Positions 24,966 through 34,858 of a stretch of DNA of 64,000 nt are shown piece by piece. The position numbers and the translations under genes were made by a program. Position 1 is the first letter of the stretch, and each line of letters starts with the position of its first letter. Origin of the DNA: Ruegeria atlantica (lineage in GTDB: Bacteria; Pseudomonadota; Alphaproteobacteria; Rhodobacterales; Rhodobacteraceae); the NCBI RefSeq assembly GCF_001458195.1, contig NZ_CYPU01000024.1, forward strand, positions 62,001-126,000, in the 5' to 3' direction. Below the pieces are notes generated by a model. The model had not been told where the DNA came from. It did no database searches and worked only from the letters and a program-made list of their open reading frames with translations.

Positions 24966-26225
24966 ATGATCCAAGACAACCCTGCCCTCATCGACGCCAT
25001 CCGCGACCGGTTCGCCCATGTCGGCACTTGCCCGTTTCAGGGCGAACGCATCTTTTTCGAGAATGCGGGCGGAGCACTGACATTGAAATCCGTCGCTGAA
25101 ACCTCGGCTTTTTATGCAGCAATCCCAGACAATCCCGGGCGCATGAATCCGGCAGGTCAGGGAACCCAAGGCGTTATTAACAAGGCAAAGGACGACCTGG
25201 CCGTGTTCATGAACGCATCTTCCGGGCAGTTCTTCGCAGGTGAAAGCGGAACCGAGCTGCTATTTCGCATGATCCGCACCGCGTGCCTGGTCGCCCCCAA
25301 AGGGTCAAAAGTGATAGGGTCATCCATCGAGCACCCGGCCACCCGAAGCGCAGCACGCCGCTGGGCTGAAATCGCAGGGCTGGAGTATGTGAATGTGCCC
25401 CACGGCAACGACACCGGATTGGTTACGGCCGAGGACTATACCGCGCTGATGACGCCAGATGTCGCAGTGGCAACGATCCTGCATGCGTCGCCCGTGACAG
25501 GCATGGGTATGGACGTAGCTGCAATTTCCGCGGCGATCCGTTCTGTGGCACCGGATTGTTTGATCATCGTCGACGGCATTCAGCATGCGGCCCACGGGCA
25601 ACTGGACCTGGATGGCTATAATGTCGATGGCTACGCGATCTCGCCCTATAAAGTGTTTTCGCGTCACGGATATGGCATCGCCTGGATTTCTGACAAACTC
25701 AGCGCTTTGCCGCATGACATGTTGATCGACGCACCCGCAACCGGGTGGGAGTTCGGGACCCGTGACGCGGGATCTTACGCAACTGTATCGGACGTAGTGG
25801 CGTATTTTGACTGGCTCGGTAGCGAAGTCTCGGATGAGACCGAACCGCGCAAGCGGATCGAGGCTGCAGGTCGCGCCATTCACGCCTATGAAACCCACCT
25901 GACCAATACTGCAATCAACGGCACAGGCAATCTGCCAGGACTGCGTGATATGGACCACGTGACAATTTTGGCGGGCGCCGATAACCCGGCACGCGAAGGA
26001 CTGGTGTCAATCGTGGTCGAGGGGTATGCATCCGAAGACGTGGTCGAGATATTGAATCAACAGGGCATTCGCACTCATACGCGAAAGGCCGATCACTATT
26101 CCGGCAACGTTCTTACGCCGCTGGATCTGTCAGATTGCATCCGCATTTCCTTCTGTCACTACAACACGGAGCAGGAAATCGCCCGTCTTCTGGGGGCGAT
26201 CAAGGTATTGGGCGAAAACCGATGA
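24966..26225 (+). CDS. Class V aminotransferase (cysteine desulfurase-like fold)
   Basis: 419 residues. PLP-dependent fold type I enzyme. The Schiff-base Lys lies in SPYKVFSRHGYGIAWI near residue 220, and the upstream Asp/His block is DCLIIVDGIQHAAHGQLDLDG. FFENAGGALTLKSV near the N-terminus is the usual class V phosphate-binding entry. The ATG at 24966 is preferred over the more upstream open frame because it begins the recognisable fold and has AGGA about 8 nt upstream. It is divergent from glpV. Whether it is a desulfurase, selenocysteine lyase or isopenicillin epimerase-like enzyme cannot be decided. Confidence 0.85.
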   Translation: MIQDNPALIDAIRDRFAHVGTCPFQGERIFFENAGGALTLKSVAETSAFYAAIPDNPGRMNPAGQGTQGVINKAKDDLAVFMNASSGQFFAGESGTELLFRMIRTACLVAPKGSKVIGSSIEHPATRSAARRWAEIAGLEYVNVPHGNDTGLVTAEDYTALMTPDVAVATILHASPVTGMGMDVAAISAAIRSVAPDCLIIVDGIQHAAHGQLDLDGYNVDGYAISPYKVFSRHGYGIAWISDKLSALPHDMLIDAPATGWEFGTRDAGSYATVSDVVAYFDWLGSEVSDETEPRKRIEAAGRAIHAYETHLTNTAINGTGNLPGLRDMDHVTILAGADNPAREGLVSIVVEGYASEDVVEILNQQGIRTHTRKADHYSGNVLTPLDLSDCIRISFCHYNTEQEIARLLGAIKVLGENR

Positions 26226-26355
26226 CCGGACTGGTGAACACATGCGAATGCGCGGCGCTCTGACCCGCGTCCGAGCGTCGTCAGAATCGCAGTAATGACA
26301 CGACTTGCGTTAGCTCGATGATGGCCGTGGTGAACCCTTTCGAACCCACCAAATG

Positions 26356-27120
26356 TCAGCGCTGACCAGTTGTCGACTTTCGCAAGTCGACGATCCTTGC
26401 ATCGCGTTGCCGTGAAGGATTGGTCAGCATTTTTTCGCACGCTTCGACTGCAACTCTGTCAACTAGTTGTCGGGTTACATCATCGGTAAAGTTAACGCTG
26501 TCAAAGCCATCCCACCATCCGCTGAACGTTTGGGTAAATGATCCCGAAAAGCCTGAATCCCACCCCAAGGTTGAACAACCATGTCGGCCCCATCGCAAAC
26601 CACCTAGTCGCCCGAAATAACGCTCTTTTTCAAGCGCACCCAATGTGGCACCGCTGCGCATCCAGCGACGCAGAGCATTGTCCGTTTTCAAGGTTAGGTA
26701 CCGTTCAAGTGTCCAGCTCGTTGAAGCCACTATGGTATCGGCCGCTTCGACGTCACTAAGCGCAACTATGCTTATCCCCACGCCATTGCTTGAGACACAA
26801 TAGCCGCCTGTCTCGGACCCGAAGCTCCATTCTAAATAGGGTTTACTATCCAGACAATTGACCGCACGAAACGGATCAATAAGCCCCATTGTAGCGGTAA
26901 GGTTAAAGTTAGACGCGTCCATGGCAAGAACACGGCTTAGGGCCTGAGGTACTGACCATGTGGACTCTGTCCCGATCGCACTATTTGAGGGCCAGGGGAG
27001 TATCCCTCCATTCAACTTGCGAGTTAATGCCAAAAAACCATAATTAAATCGCCAATTACGAAGCTCGGTCGGCGGCATATGGACCATCCGCGACGACATG
27101 TATTTCCACTGTTGGGACAT
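26356..27120 (-). CDS. Hypothetical protein divergent from the type I secretion ATPase
   Basis: About 254 residues if started at the ATG at 27120; several in-frame ATGs (27099, 27087, 27078) and an open frame up to 27327 make the start uncertain, and no strong ribosome binding site is visible. The protein is rich in Gly, Trp, Ser and Thr (for example SGSFTQTFSGWWDGFDSVNF) with no signal peptide, membrane helix or RTX repeat that I can see. No family recognised. GC content is lower than in neighbouring genes, suggesting acquired DNA. It faces away from the secretion genes across less than 90 bp, so a shared regulatory region is likely. Confidence 0.45.
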   Translation of the reverse strand: MSQQWKYMSSRMVHMPPTELRNWRFNYGFLALTRKLNGGILPWPSNSAIGTESTWSVPQALSRVLAMDASNFNLTATMGLIDPFRAVNCLDSKPYLEWSFGSETGGYCVSSNGVGISIVALSDVEAADTIVASTSWTLERYLTLKTDNALRRWMRSGATLGALEKERYFGRLGGLRWGRHGCSTLGWDSGFSGSFTQTFSGWWDGFDSVNFTDDVTRQLVDRVAVEACEKMLTNPSRQRDARIVDLRKSTTGQR

Positions 27121-27205
27121 CAGTCTAGGATGCGCGCGAATGCTAGACCATTCGAAACCCGAGCAACAAACACGAGAAGCTTCGTTCGTGAACATTAAGA
27201 ACCAC

Positions 27206-28927
27206 ATGGCAGCACAGCCAAGACGTGAAATGCATTCGGCGCGCAACCAGGGGATCACATTCTTGGGGCTGGCGTTTTTGTTCAGTATCTTTGTCAACTT
27301 GCTGATGTTAACTGGGCCTTTGTTCATGTTGCAGGTCTATGATCGCGTTCTTGGATCCCGAGCGGTCGAGACGTTAGCTGCGCTGTTTCTGCTGGTGGCA
27401 CTTTTGTACGGCCTTATGGCCATGCTCGATTTCGCGCGGGGTCGAATCGTGGCGCGTTTCGGCGCTCGGTTTCAATCGCAGCTGGACGAACGCGTCTTTG
27501 ATGCAACCCTGCGCCGATCGCTACACCCACGCGCCCGGGCTGCACCTGCAACGGCGTTGCGCGATCTGGAGTCCATCCAAAACCTGTGTTCTTCTCCGGT
27601 TCTACTGGCCGTCATGGACATCCCTTGGACGCCGATTTTTATTGCGGCAATTTTTCTGTTCCATCCTCTTCTGGGCTGGCTGGCCGTTGGTGGTGGCTCG
27701 CTTTTGGTTGTGATCGCGTTGCTGAACCAAATACTGACTCGTCGCAAGGTCGCCATGGCTCAATCAGCGTCGGCAAAAGCCAACATCTTTTCCGAACATG
27801 CCCGACAAGCAGCCGAAGTCGTACACTCGCAAGGCATGCAAGAGGACATCACGCGTAGATGGCAGCGTCAACGAACAGACGCCTTGCAACAAACAATCGC
27901 CGCCAGTGACTGGACCGGCAGCTTTACGTCAGTGACGAAATCGCTGCGGCTGTTTTTGCAATCTGCAATGCTGGCGCTTGGGGCTTTGCTTGTTCTGCGC
28001 AATGAATTGACCCCCGGCGCGATGATCGCAGGTTCGATCCTGCTGGGTCGTGCTTTGGCACCCGTCGAGCAGGTTGTTGGGCAATGGGCTGTCGTTGAAC
28101 GCGCCCGAACGGCGTGGAACTCGTTGAGCCAGTTTCTGGATTCCACGCCGCCCGAAAAACAGCGCACCAAGCTGCCTGTGCCCCAAGCCCGGCTGACGGC
28201 CAAGGGACTGACGGTCATCCCGCCTGGAGCGGATACTCCAACCCTCCGAAACGTCTCATTGAACCTCGAGCCCGGGCGGGCACTTGGTGTAATCGGAAAA
28301 AGCGGGTCAGGAAAATCCACTTTGGCCAAGGCGCTATTGGGTATTTGGCGTCCTGCAGCAGGCGAGATCCGTTTGGGAGGTGCAACGCTAGATCAATATG
28401 ATCCAACTGATCTGGGTCAGCATATCGGGTACCTTCCGCAAGAAGTTACGTTGTTCAACGGAACTGTCGCCGAAAACATCGCGCGCATGTCGGAAGACCC
28501 AAACCCTGAAGCTGTTGTAGCGGCAGCCAAAAAGGCCAATGCGCATGAGCTGATTCTGACGCTGGAAAAAGGCTACGATACCATTCTGGAAGGCAATGAC
28601 AGTCAGCTGTCAGGCGGTCAGAAGCAGCGGATCGCGCTCTCTCGCGCGCTGTACGGAGACCCCGTTTTGTTGATCCTGGACGAACCGAACTCGGCGCTGG
28701 ATGCCGATGGAACCGAGGCGCTGAACGCCGCTGTCCGCGATCTTAAGGCCGCGGGAAAGTCTACGATTATTATGACGCACCGTCCCCAAGCGATCTCGGA
28801 ATGTGATGATCTTGCGGTTGTCGAACGAGGACAGGTTGTCAAATCCGGCCCAAGGGATGAGGTTTTGGGCGCAGTCGTTCAAAATGCCGGATCGATCAAG
28901 CGCAACCTTAGCAAGGCTGGCAACTGA
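27206..28927 (+). CDS. Type I secretion ATPase/permease (PrtD-like)
   Basis: 573 residues. The N-terminal membrane domain of five or six helices begins FLGLAFLFSIFVNLLMLTGPLFMLQVYDRVL, a strong PrtD-family start. The ATPase domain follows, with IGKSGSGKSTLAKALLG, the signature LSGGQKQRIALSRAL and Walker B VLLILDEPNSALD. There is no N-terminal C39-like domain, so it belongs to the group that exports RTX proteins and related substrates. The ATG at 27206 (MAAQPRRE) is preferred to the longer frame. Its TGA overlaps the start of the adaptor gene (TGATG). Confidence 0.9.
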   Translation: MAAQPRREMHSARNQGITFLGLAFLFSIFVNLLMLTGPLFMLQVYDRVLGSRAVETLAALFLLVALLYGLMAMLDFARGRIVARFGARFQSQLDERVFDATLRRSLHPRARAAPATALRDLESIQNLCSSPVLLAVMDIPWTPIFIAAIFLFHPLLGWLAVGGGSLLVVIALLNQILTRRKVAMAQSASAKANIFSEHARQAAEVVHSQGMQEDITRRWQRQRTDALQQTIAASDWTGSFTSVTKSLRLFLQSAMLALGALLVLRNELTPGAMIAGSILLGRALAPVEQVVGQWAVVERARTAWNSLSQFLDSTPPEKQRTKLPVPQARLTAKGLTVIPPGADTPTLRNVSLNLEPGRALGVIGKSGSGKSTLAKALLGIWRPAAGEIRLGGATLDQYDPTDLGQHIGYLPQEVTLFNGTVAENIARMSEDPNPEAVVAAAKKANAHELILTLEKGYDTILEGNDSQLSGGQKQRIALSRALYGDPVLLILDEPNSALDADGTEALNAAVRDLKAAGKSTIIMTHRPQAISECDDLAVVERGQVVKSGPRDEVLGAVVQNAGSIKRNLSKAGN

Positions 28928-30240
28928 TGCAGGACAAAACAAATAATCCGCGCCCTGTATGGCGCATTACGATCCCTGCCCTGGTCGGATTTGCGGCCCT
29001 TGGCATCCTTGTTGGCGGTTTGGGTGTTTGGGCAGTCAACACGCGTTTGGCCGGTGCCATTATCTCTCAGGGCATTATCGAGGTCGAAAGCAACCGTCAG
29101 GTGATTGAACACCCCGACGGCGGCGTTGTTGGAGAGATCTATGTGCGCGATGGCGATGCCGTCACCAGCGGCGAATTACTATTGCGGTTGGATGATACGT
29201 TTCTGTCGTCCGAGAAAACCATTGTCGAAGCCCAGCTGTTCGAACTGATGGCCCGCCGGGCACGTTTAGAAGTCGAGCGCGATGGCGCAACTGCCGAAGC
29301 TCTGGCCACCCGGTTGGCCGAGATTCAGCAACAGGAAAACATCCACCCTGATCTGATCGCCGGTCAGCAACGCCTGTTTGAGGCGCGATTGAATACATTG
29401 AACCAGCAAACTGAGCAACTGGGCAAACAGACCGTTCAAATCGAAAGTGAAATCGACGGTACCGAAGCGCAGCTTATCTCGCTGCGGCGTCAGGTTGAAT
29501 TGATCCAAACCGAACTGGATGATCAGGAAAGCTTGCTTCAGCGCGGCCTTACCCAGGCCAGCCGGGTTTCGGCCCTACAGCGCGAAGAGGCCAGCCTAAC
29601 AGGGGATATTGGTCGGTTGGAAGCTGCCGCCGCGCGCCTAGGAGGCCAGATATCAGCGACCGAAATCGCGATCCTTGAGCTTGAAGCAACACGGCGAGAA
29701 GAAGCCATCACGACCCTGCGAGATATTCAATCCCAGATTGCCGAATTGGCCGAGCGCCGCCTGTCACTGGACACCCGCCTTTCGCGACTGGATATCCGCG
29801 CCCCAGTTTCGGGAACGGTTTACGGCAGTCAGGTCTTTGCCCTGCAGTCCGTGATCCAACCGGCGGAACCTATGATGTATCTGGTACCGCAGGATACGCC
29901 CTTGGTCGTCGCCGCGCGCGTCGATGCAATTCACGTGGACCAGTTGCATGTTGGCCAGCCAGTTTTGTTGCGGTTTCCCGCGTTCAATCAGCGTGAAACG
30001 CCTGAAATTGACGGGCAGGTTATGAATGTCTCGGCTGATACGTTTACCGACGAAAACACCGGCCAGACATTCTATCGCGCCGAAGTCGTTCCACAAGACG
30101 GGCAAGTTGATCGTCTGAAAGGGCAGGAACTGCTGCCCGGTATGCCTGTGGAAACGTTGATCAAGACGGACGAACGTACGCCAATGTCTTATTTGGTCAA
30201 ACCACTGGCAGATTACTTCAACCGAGCGTTCCGAGAGTGA
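28927..30240 (+). CDS. HlyD-family type I secretion periplasmic adaptor
   Basis: 437 residues. One N-terminal membrane helix (ALVGFAALGILVGGLGVWAV) is followed by the first lipoyl half (VIEHPDGGVVGEIYVRDGDAVTSGELLLRLDD), a long coiled-coil segment (about residues 100-280) and the second lipoyl half and beta-barrel with RAPVSGTVYG. It bridges the ATPase to an outer-membrane TolC partner, which is not in this window. The gene is intact and coupled to the ATPase gene. Confidence 0.92.
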   Translation: MQDKTNNPRPVWRITIPALVGFAALGILVGGLGVWAVNTRLAGAIISQGIIEVESNRQVIEHPDGGVVGEIYVRDGDAVTSGELLLRLDDTFLSSEKTIVEAQLFELMARRARLEVERDGATAEALATRLAEIQQQENIHPDLIAGQQRLFEARLNTLNQQTEQLGKQTVQIESEIDGTEAQLISLRRQVELIQTELDDQESLLQRGLTQASRVSALQREEASLTGDIGRLEAAAARLGGQISATEIAILELEATRREEAITTLRDIQSQIAELAERRLSLDTRLSRLDIRAPVSGTVYGSQVFALQSVIQPAEPMMYLVPQDTPLVVAARVDAIHVDQLHVGQPVLLRFPAFNQRETPEIDGQVMNVSADTFTDENTGQTFYRAEVVPQDGQVDRLKGQELLPGMPVETLIKTDERTPMSYLVKPLADYFNRAFRE

Positions 30241-30244
30241 CAGC

Positions 30245-30955
30245 CCGGTTGCACTAAGGCGCTTTGAGGTTCCCAGCAGGATCGAGGTCATGTCGGTGGC
30301 AATCACGCCATCCATAGCCACCACATTGGCCCCGGTATCATAAGAAACGTCGGTGCGCGTGATCCCTGAAAGGTCCGCGTCACTGTCGACGAAAACCCCT
30401 TCCTGTCGAACAGCAGTAGGCTGTCCGACCGCCACTTGCAAAATCGACAAAGCATCGAGCGCATTCGCCGAACCATCCCGTTTGAAATTTGCTGCGATCA
30501 AGTTCTCAGGCGAGGCTGGCCCCCAATGTCGGGTCCAGACCGACCGAGATCCGCAAAACCTACAGCGCGTCCAATGCGTTGATGTCCTTGCTTGCGGTAG
30601 AATAGGTCTTGAGGACATCGAATTCACCCTCGAAAGTGCCAGACGGTAAGTTCAAATCGAACCACCCATTGCTGTCTGCACGAGCACTGATTGTGGCTCC
30701 GCCATGTGGGGTGAAGCTGATTTCAGCGTCACTGAGGCTGGAGTTGGCGGTCTCTGAATTGACTGAGACATCCCCCAAAACCCCATAGGAACTGCCCAGC
30801 TCAAGCCCCCCCCAAATCGCCGAAATCGCCAGGAACGTGATCGGGGCTACCAAAACCCGCGCCAAACACCTGAGCACTGTTCAGCGGACTACCAGTGGTG
30901 GAATTTACGTCTATTGTCGCATTGAAGTATTCAATCCGGACACCTTGCGCCGTCA
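30245..30955 (-). pseudogene. Decayed secreted protein with dockerin-like C-terminal repeats
   Basis: Minus-strand coding remains starting near VRIEYFNATIDVNS (about 30950). An 8-base G run (30806-30813 as C on the plus strand) shifts the frame; 7 G would restore it. After GDVSVNSETANSSLSDAEI and a Gly-rich strand segment there is a first dockerin-like repeat KDINALDAL, then an in-frame TAG at 30560-30562, VLRISVGLDPTLG, a further frameshift near 30510-30525 and a second repeat RDGSANALDALSILQVAVG, ending in the family's TDMTSILLG tail. Such domains are found at the C-terminus of large type I secreted roseobacter proteins, which fits the adjacent secretion genes. Both ends look truncated. Confidence 0.65.
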
Positions 30956-30956
30956 C

Positions 30957-32093
30957 GGCAAAAGTCAACTGATCGAGGCAACAGAACCCGGAGTATTGCA
31001 ATCCTTGCACGTCGCGGAAGGGTTGGTTGTCAACAAGGGAACACTGTTGATGGAGTTTGACACAACACAGATCGAAAGCCAGTTGAGCCAGGAACAACAG
31101 CGTGCATTTGGATTGATGGCTCGTGCCCAACGATTGCAGGCAGAGATTGACGGCACCCAGCTTACCTTCTCAGGAAAGCTGATCTAAGGCGCGCCAGAAG
31201 TCGTCAGATCCGAAACTGCTTTGTATCAGGGTCGTCAGGCGGAACTGGCTGCTGAAGTTGCCATTCTGGAGCGACAGCGTGAGCAGCGCCACCGCGAGTA
31301 TGAGGAAGGACTGGTGGACTAAGTGACAGCCGAAGAAACGCTTGGGATCCTGGCCGAAGAACGCGCCATCATGACCCCCTTGGTGGAAAAACGAATGGAA
31401 CCTGCGACAACGCTTTTGTCGCTGCGCCGCAGTTCCGCCGAATGGGAGGGTCGCAAGGTCCGTGCAGTTGCAGTGACCAAAAGGTTGAAAACCGGACTGG
31501 AAGAAATCGACGATCGTATTCAAGCCGCGCATAGCAGGTTCCGGAGCGCGGCTCTGACCGTCCTAGCAGTCTCGACATCCGAACTCGCAGCACTTCGGCC
31601 GTCCTTGCCGGCCTTGCAAGACCGCGCGGATCGCGCACAGATCAGATCACCGGTGCGGGGAATCGTAAATCGCGTTCACCGGACAACGATTGGCGGTTTG
31701 GCACGCAGCGGCGAAGAGCTGATCGAGATTGTTCCACTAGACGACAGGCTTCTGGTCGAGGCCTATGTTCGGCCAGAAAATATCGCGTTTTTGCACGCAG
31801 GCCAGCCCGTTAAGGTGAAAGTTACGGCCTATGACTTTGCGCGTTACGGCGCGCTGGATGGTGAGATCACCCGCATAGGCGCGAACACGGCGACAAGGCC
31901 GGAACGTCGTGATGAAGAGGTATTCGTCATCGAAATCCAGACACGTCACGCTATTATGGACGCAAGCGGCGTTGCCGTAGCGATCATACCCGGGATGATT
32001 GCCGAAGTGGATATCTTATCAGGCAAGAAAACGGTTCTAGACTACCTTTTGCAACCCGTAATCAAGATCAAGGATCGCGCTCTGCGCGAATAA
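30957..32093 (+). pseudogene. Second HlyD-type adaptor, truncated and with two in-frame stops
   Basis: A continuous HlyD-like reading frame from about 30957 (GKSQLIEATEPGVLQSLHVAEG) to 32093 (QPVIKIKDRALRE) is broken only by TAA codons at 31185-31187 and 31320-31322, both in the same frame. The lipoyl, coiled-coil and beta-barrel parts (IRSPVRGIVNRV, EIVPLDDRLLVEAYVRPENIAFL) are recognisable. The N-terminal membrane anchor is missing. Both stops could come from CAA by single C-to-T changes. The longest uninterrupted part, 31323-32093, could still be translated from an internal start, but function is unlikely. Confidence 0.75.
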
Positions 32094-32164
32094 AATAGCG
32101 CAGCGTCAAACGACAAACTGGTGCCCCAAGTATTAACGCGGCAGTGCGTCGTTTAGACCATTGC

Positions 32165-32863
32165 TTACCATTCAACATCACCCAAAAATATATATCCGGC
32201 ACCATAAATTGTCTTGATCAGGCGAGGGTTTTTGGGGTCTTCGCCCAGTTTGGTCCGCAACCTGGAAATTCTGACATCCATCGCACGATCAAAACTGTCG
32301 CCGGCAGCGCCACCCAGGGCATCCTGCATCTGAGTGCGGCTGATCAATCGCTTGGGACTTTCCAGAAACAGCCTCAGAACTTCTCCCTCTGCATGACTGA
32401 ACGGGGTCTCGGCGCCGGCTCCGTCTTCTAGGATGTAGCGATCAAAATAAGCCGTCCAACCGTTGAAACGCGCCACGTCAGACTGTGTGGTCTGCGCCTT
32501 GGGAGACCGCAACCGCGCCCGAATGCGAGCCACAACTTCGGCCGGGTCGAACGGCTTGGTAATGTAGTCATCCGCCCCCAGTTCCAGACCGGTGACGCGA
32601 TCCTGTACCTGCGCACGACCAGAAATGATGATGACCGAAGCCCCCTGCTCCAATGCTAGCCGATGGACCAGTGCCAACCCATCCGTATCCGGCAGGGACA
32701 AATCAACCAGACATACGTCCGGCGTAACCCGTTTGAGCGACGCTTCGAATTCCCGCGCGCGCGCAAAGCTCTGGGTGCGAAAGCCTGCTTCTTCAAGCGC
32801 GTCGGTCAGAATGCGCCGTATCTCGGGCTCATCATCGACAATGGTCACCAGTGGTTGGGTCAT
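32165..32863 (-). CDS. OmpR-family response regulator
   Basis: 232 residues. The receiver domain (1-118) has the acidic pair D10-D11, phosphoacceptor D54 in CLVDLSLPDTDG and the conserved Lys in YITKPFDP. The C-terminal winged helix contains SPKRLISRTQMQDALGG and DVRISRLRTKLGEDPKNPRLIKTIYGAGYIF, the OmpR-type DNA-binding end. Start codon and the kinase gene's stop share a base (32863), so the pair is cotranslated. Confidence 0.93.
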   Translation of the reverse strand: MTQPLVTIVDDEPEIRRILTDALEEAGFRTQSFARAREFEASLKRVTPDVCLVDLSLPDTDGLALVHRLALEQGASVIIISGRAQVQDRVTGLELGADDYITKPFDPAEVVARIRARLRSPKAQTTQSDVARFNGWTAYFDRYILEDGAGAETPFSHAEGEVLRLFLESPKRLISRTQMQDALGGAAGDSFDRAMDVRISRLRTKLGEDPKNPRLIKTIYGAGYIFLGDVEW

Positions 32864-34764
32864 CAGGCAGCCTCGTCACGGATCAGGGCGGACAGTTGCG
32901 CCCGGGTGAAGGGTTTCCGCAGCACCGGCGCGCGTTTCAGCGCCTCGCGATACAACGGATCGGCATAAGGCAAGGATGTCATAAGGATACGGGGCAAGGC
33001 GGGCTCCAGTTTTGCCAAAAGATCCAAACCCGTCTCCTGCCCTTCAAGGCGAATATCGGACAGCACCAAAGCAATGTCTTTGACATCTTTTGCCAGGGCG
33101 ATGGCTTCGTCACAAGACGTCGCCTCAATCACTGCAAACCCGATGTCGACCAACATATCGCGGAACTGACTGCGCAGATCGTTGCTGTCTTCGACCAACA
33201 GAACCAACCCCTCCTGTACCGGCGGGGCCGCACGGTATGGCAGTCGCAAAATAACTGACGCACCTGACGGGGTGTTGCGCAGACTCAGATCGCCCCCGGC
33301 CAGCTTGACGGTGTCGTAGACCATCGGCAAACCAAGGCCCGACCCTTTGTCGCCTTTGGTTGTGAAAAATGGGTTTAACGCCTTTTCCAACGCATCTTTC
33401 GAAAACCCGGGGCCCGTGTCTGACACTGCGATTTCCGTCCAGATCTCACCGATTGTGTGGGCGCTGATTGTAATCTGACCAGTTTCACCACAAGCATCGC
33501 GCGCATTCAAAACCAAGTTCAGCAAGGCGTCCTGAACCATCCCGGGATCCAGCATAAGGACTTTGTCCGGCAACGTATTGACCACAGACAGGCCAACCCC
33601 GCGCGGCAGAGATGGAGTGGCCAGAATCCGCAAATCCTCGAGCAACCCGCGCATGTCCGTCGCTTTGGGTTGAGGCGTCCGGTTGCCCGTCATGTCGGCG
33701 ATGCGGTTCAGCAATTGTCCGCCCCTGCGCGCCGTCTGCTTGGTCGCGTCGATCAGCTCACGGGCGTCTTCCGGCAAATCCATCTTTTCCAATCGGGACT
33801 GCATGCCCAGAATAATGGTCAAAAGGTTCGAGAAATCATGCGCCAACCCGCTGGTCATTTGTGCGGCCATCGCGCGGCGACGGGTTTGTTGCAGCGCGAC
33901 ACGCGCCTGCGTTTCCTCGGTGATGTCGACGGACATGATGTAAACACCACCTTCGCCATCAGGTGTGAAGGATACGCGAATGCGCCTGGAATCCTGATCT
34001 TCGGTAAATTCAAAAACAGAGGTTTCCCCGGCATAGGCCTTTTTCAGATGCGTCTGGACGCGTGTAAAAGCGGCAGATCCCAACGCCTGAGAAATATGCA
34101 TACCCAAAATCTCGGACGGGCGACCTGGCATGACCGAGTTTAGCCGCCGGTTGGAATAATCGTAACGGCCGTCAGCATCCAGATGTGCAATATGGGCCGG
34201 CATCATCTCGGTCGTCATACGGGTGCGCGCTTCGATCTCGGTCAATTGACGCTTGGCTTCTTCCAGCGCCGAATTTGTTGCCGCCAGTTTTCTGTTCGTT
34301 GCTGACAGTTCTTCAGCCCGGTCGAGCAACTGACCAGAAAGCTCCTCGGAGCGGGCACGCAACAGGGCCTCAGCTTGTTTGGTATTGGTGATGTCTGTGT
34401 AGACCGCCACCCATCCGCCTTTGGGCAGAGGGGCCCCTTCGACCGATATGACTTGGCCATTGGCCCGAACACGTTCAATATAATGAGATTCAAAGGTCAG
34501 AGCTTGATTGACACGCAGATCGACAGCCGCTTCGACATCATCGACATCGCCGTATTCGCCACTGGATGCGAGGTGTCGAATTGTGTCACTGAACAACGCA
34601 CCAGGCTGGACAAGATGGTCCGGCAAATCGAACATCGTCTGAAACGGTCGATTGCTGACCACCAGCCGAAGCTGGCTGTCATAAATTGACAGGGCCTGGC
34701 CGATCAGATTCAGACCAGCCGTCGTCATGGATTTTATCTGTTGCTCGGTTATTTCCAAATCCAT
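32863..34764 (-). CDS. Hybrid sensor histidine kinase (PAS-PAS-HisKA-HATPase-REC)
   Basis: 633 residues, no membrane helix, so cytosolic. Two PAS domains (about 15-125 and 180-285) are joined by a coiled coil (residues 133-180). The H-box is GLAHDFSNLL with H309, the N-box is LNARDA around N420, and the glycine boxes are DTGPGF and GSGLGLP. A C-terminal receiver domain (about 518-633) carries D570 in VLSDIRLEG and K617. The upstream gene is the sulfatase, and its partner regulator follows directly. PAS ligands and targets are not evident. Confidence 0.93.
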   Translation of the reverse strand: MDLEITEQQIKSMTTAGLNLIGQALSIYDSQLRLVVSNRPFQTMFDLPDHLVQPGALFSDTIRHLASSGEYGDVDDVEAAVDLRVNQALTFESHYIERVRANGQVISVEGAPLPKGGWVAVYTDITNTKQAEALLRARSEELSGQLLDRAEELSATNRKLAATNSALEEAKRQLTEIEARTRMTTEMMPAHIAHLDADGRYDYSNRRLNSVMPGRPSEILGMHISQALGSAAFTRVQTHLKKAYAGETSVFEFTEDQDSRRIRVSFTPDGEGGVYIMSVDITEETQARVALQQTRRRAMAAQMTSGLAHDFSNLLTIILGMQSRLEKMDLPEDARELIDATKQTARRGGQLLNRIADMTGNRTPQPKATDMRGLLEDLRILATPSLPRGVGLSVVNTLPDKVLMLDPGMVQDALLNLVLNARDACGETGQITISAHTIGEIWTEIAVSDTGPGFSKDALEKALNPFFTTKGDKGSGLGLPMVYDTVKLAGGDLSLRNTPSGASVILRLPYRAAPPVQEGLVLLVEDSNDLRSQFRDMLVDIGFAVIEATSCDEAIALAKDVKDIALVLSDIRLEGQETGLDLLAKLEPALPRILMTSLPYADPLYREALKRAPVLRKPFTRAQLSALIRDEAA

Positions 34765-34858
34765 CCTCCCCGCGACACATGCGTAACACCGGATCTGTTA
34801 CAGGTGTAGAGGGCAACAGCGCGACAGGTTGGAAAAACGGGTCGCATATATTTTGCGT

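Noticed and set aside
29764..30240. Minus-strand frame across the end of the intact HlyD gene
   Set aside because: It is a shadow of the adaptor gene; only the part beyond 30245 shows secreted-protein features.
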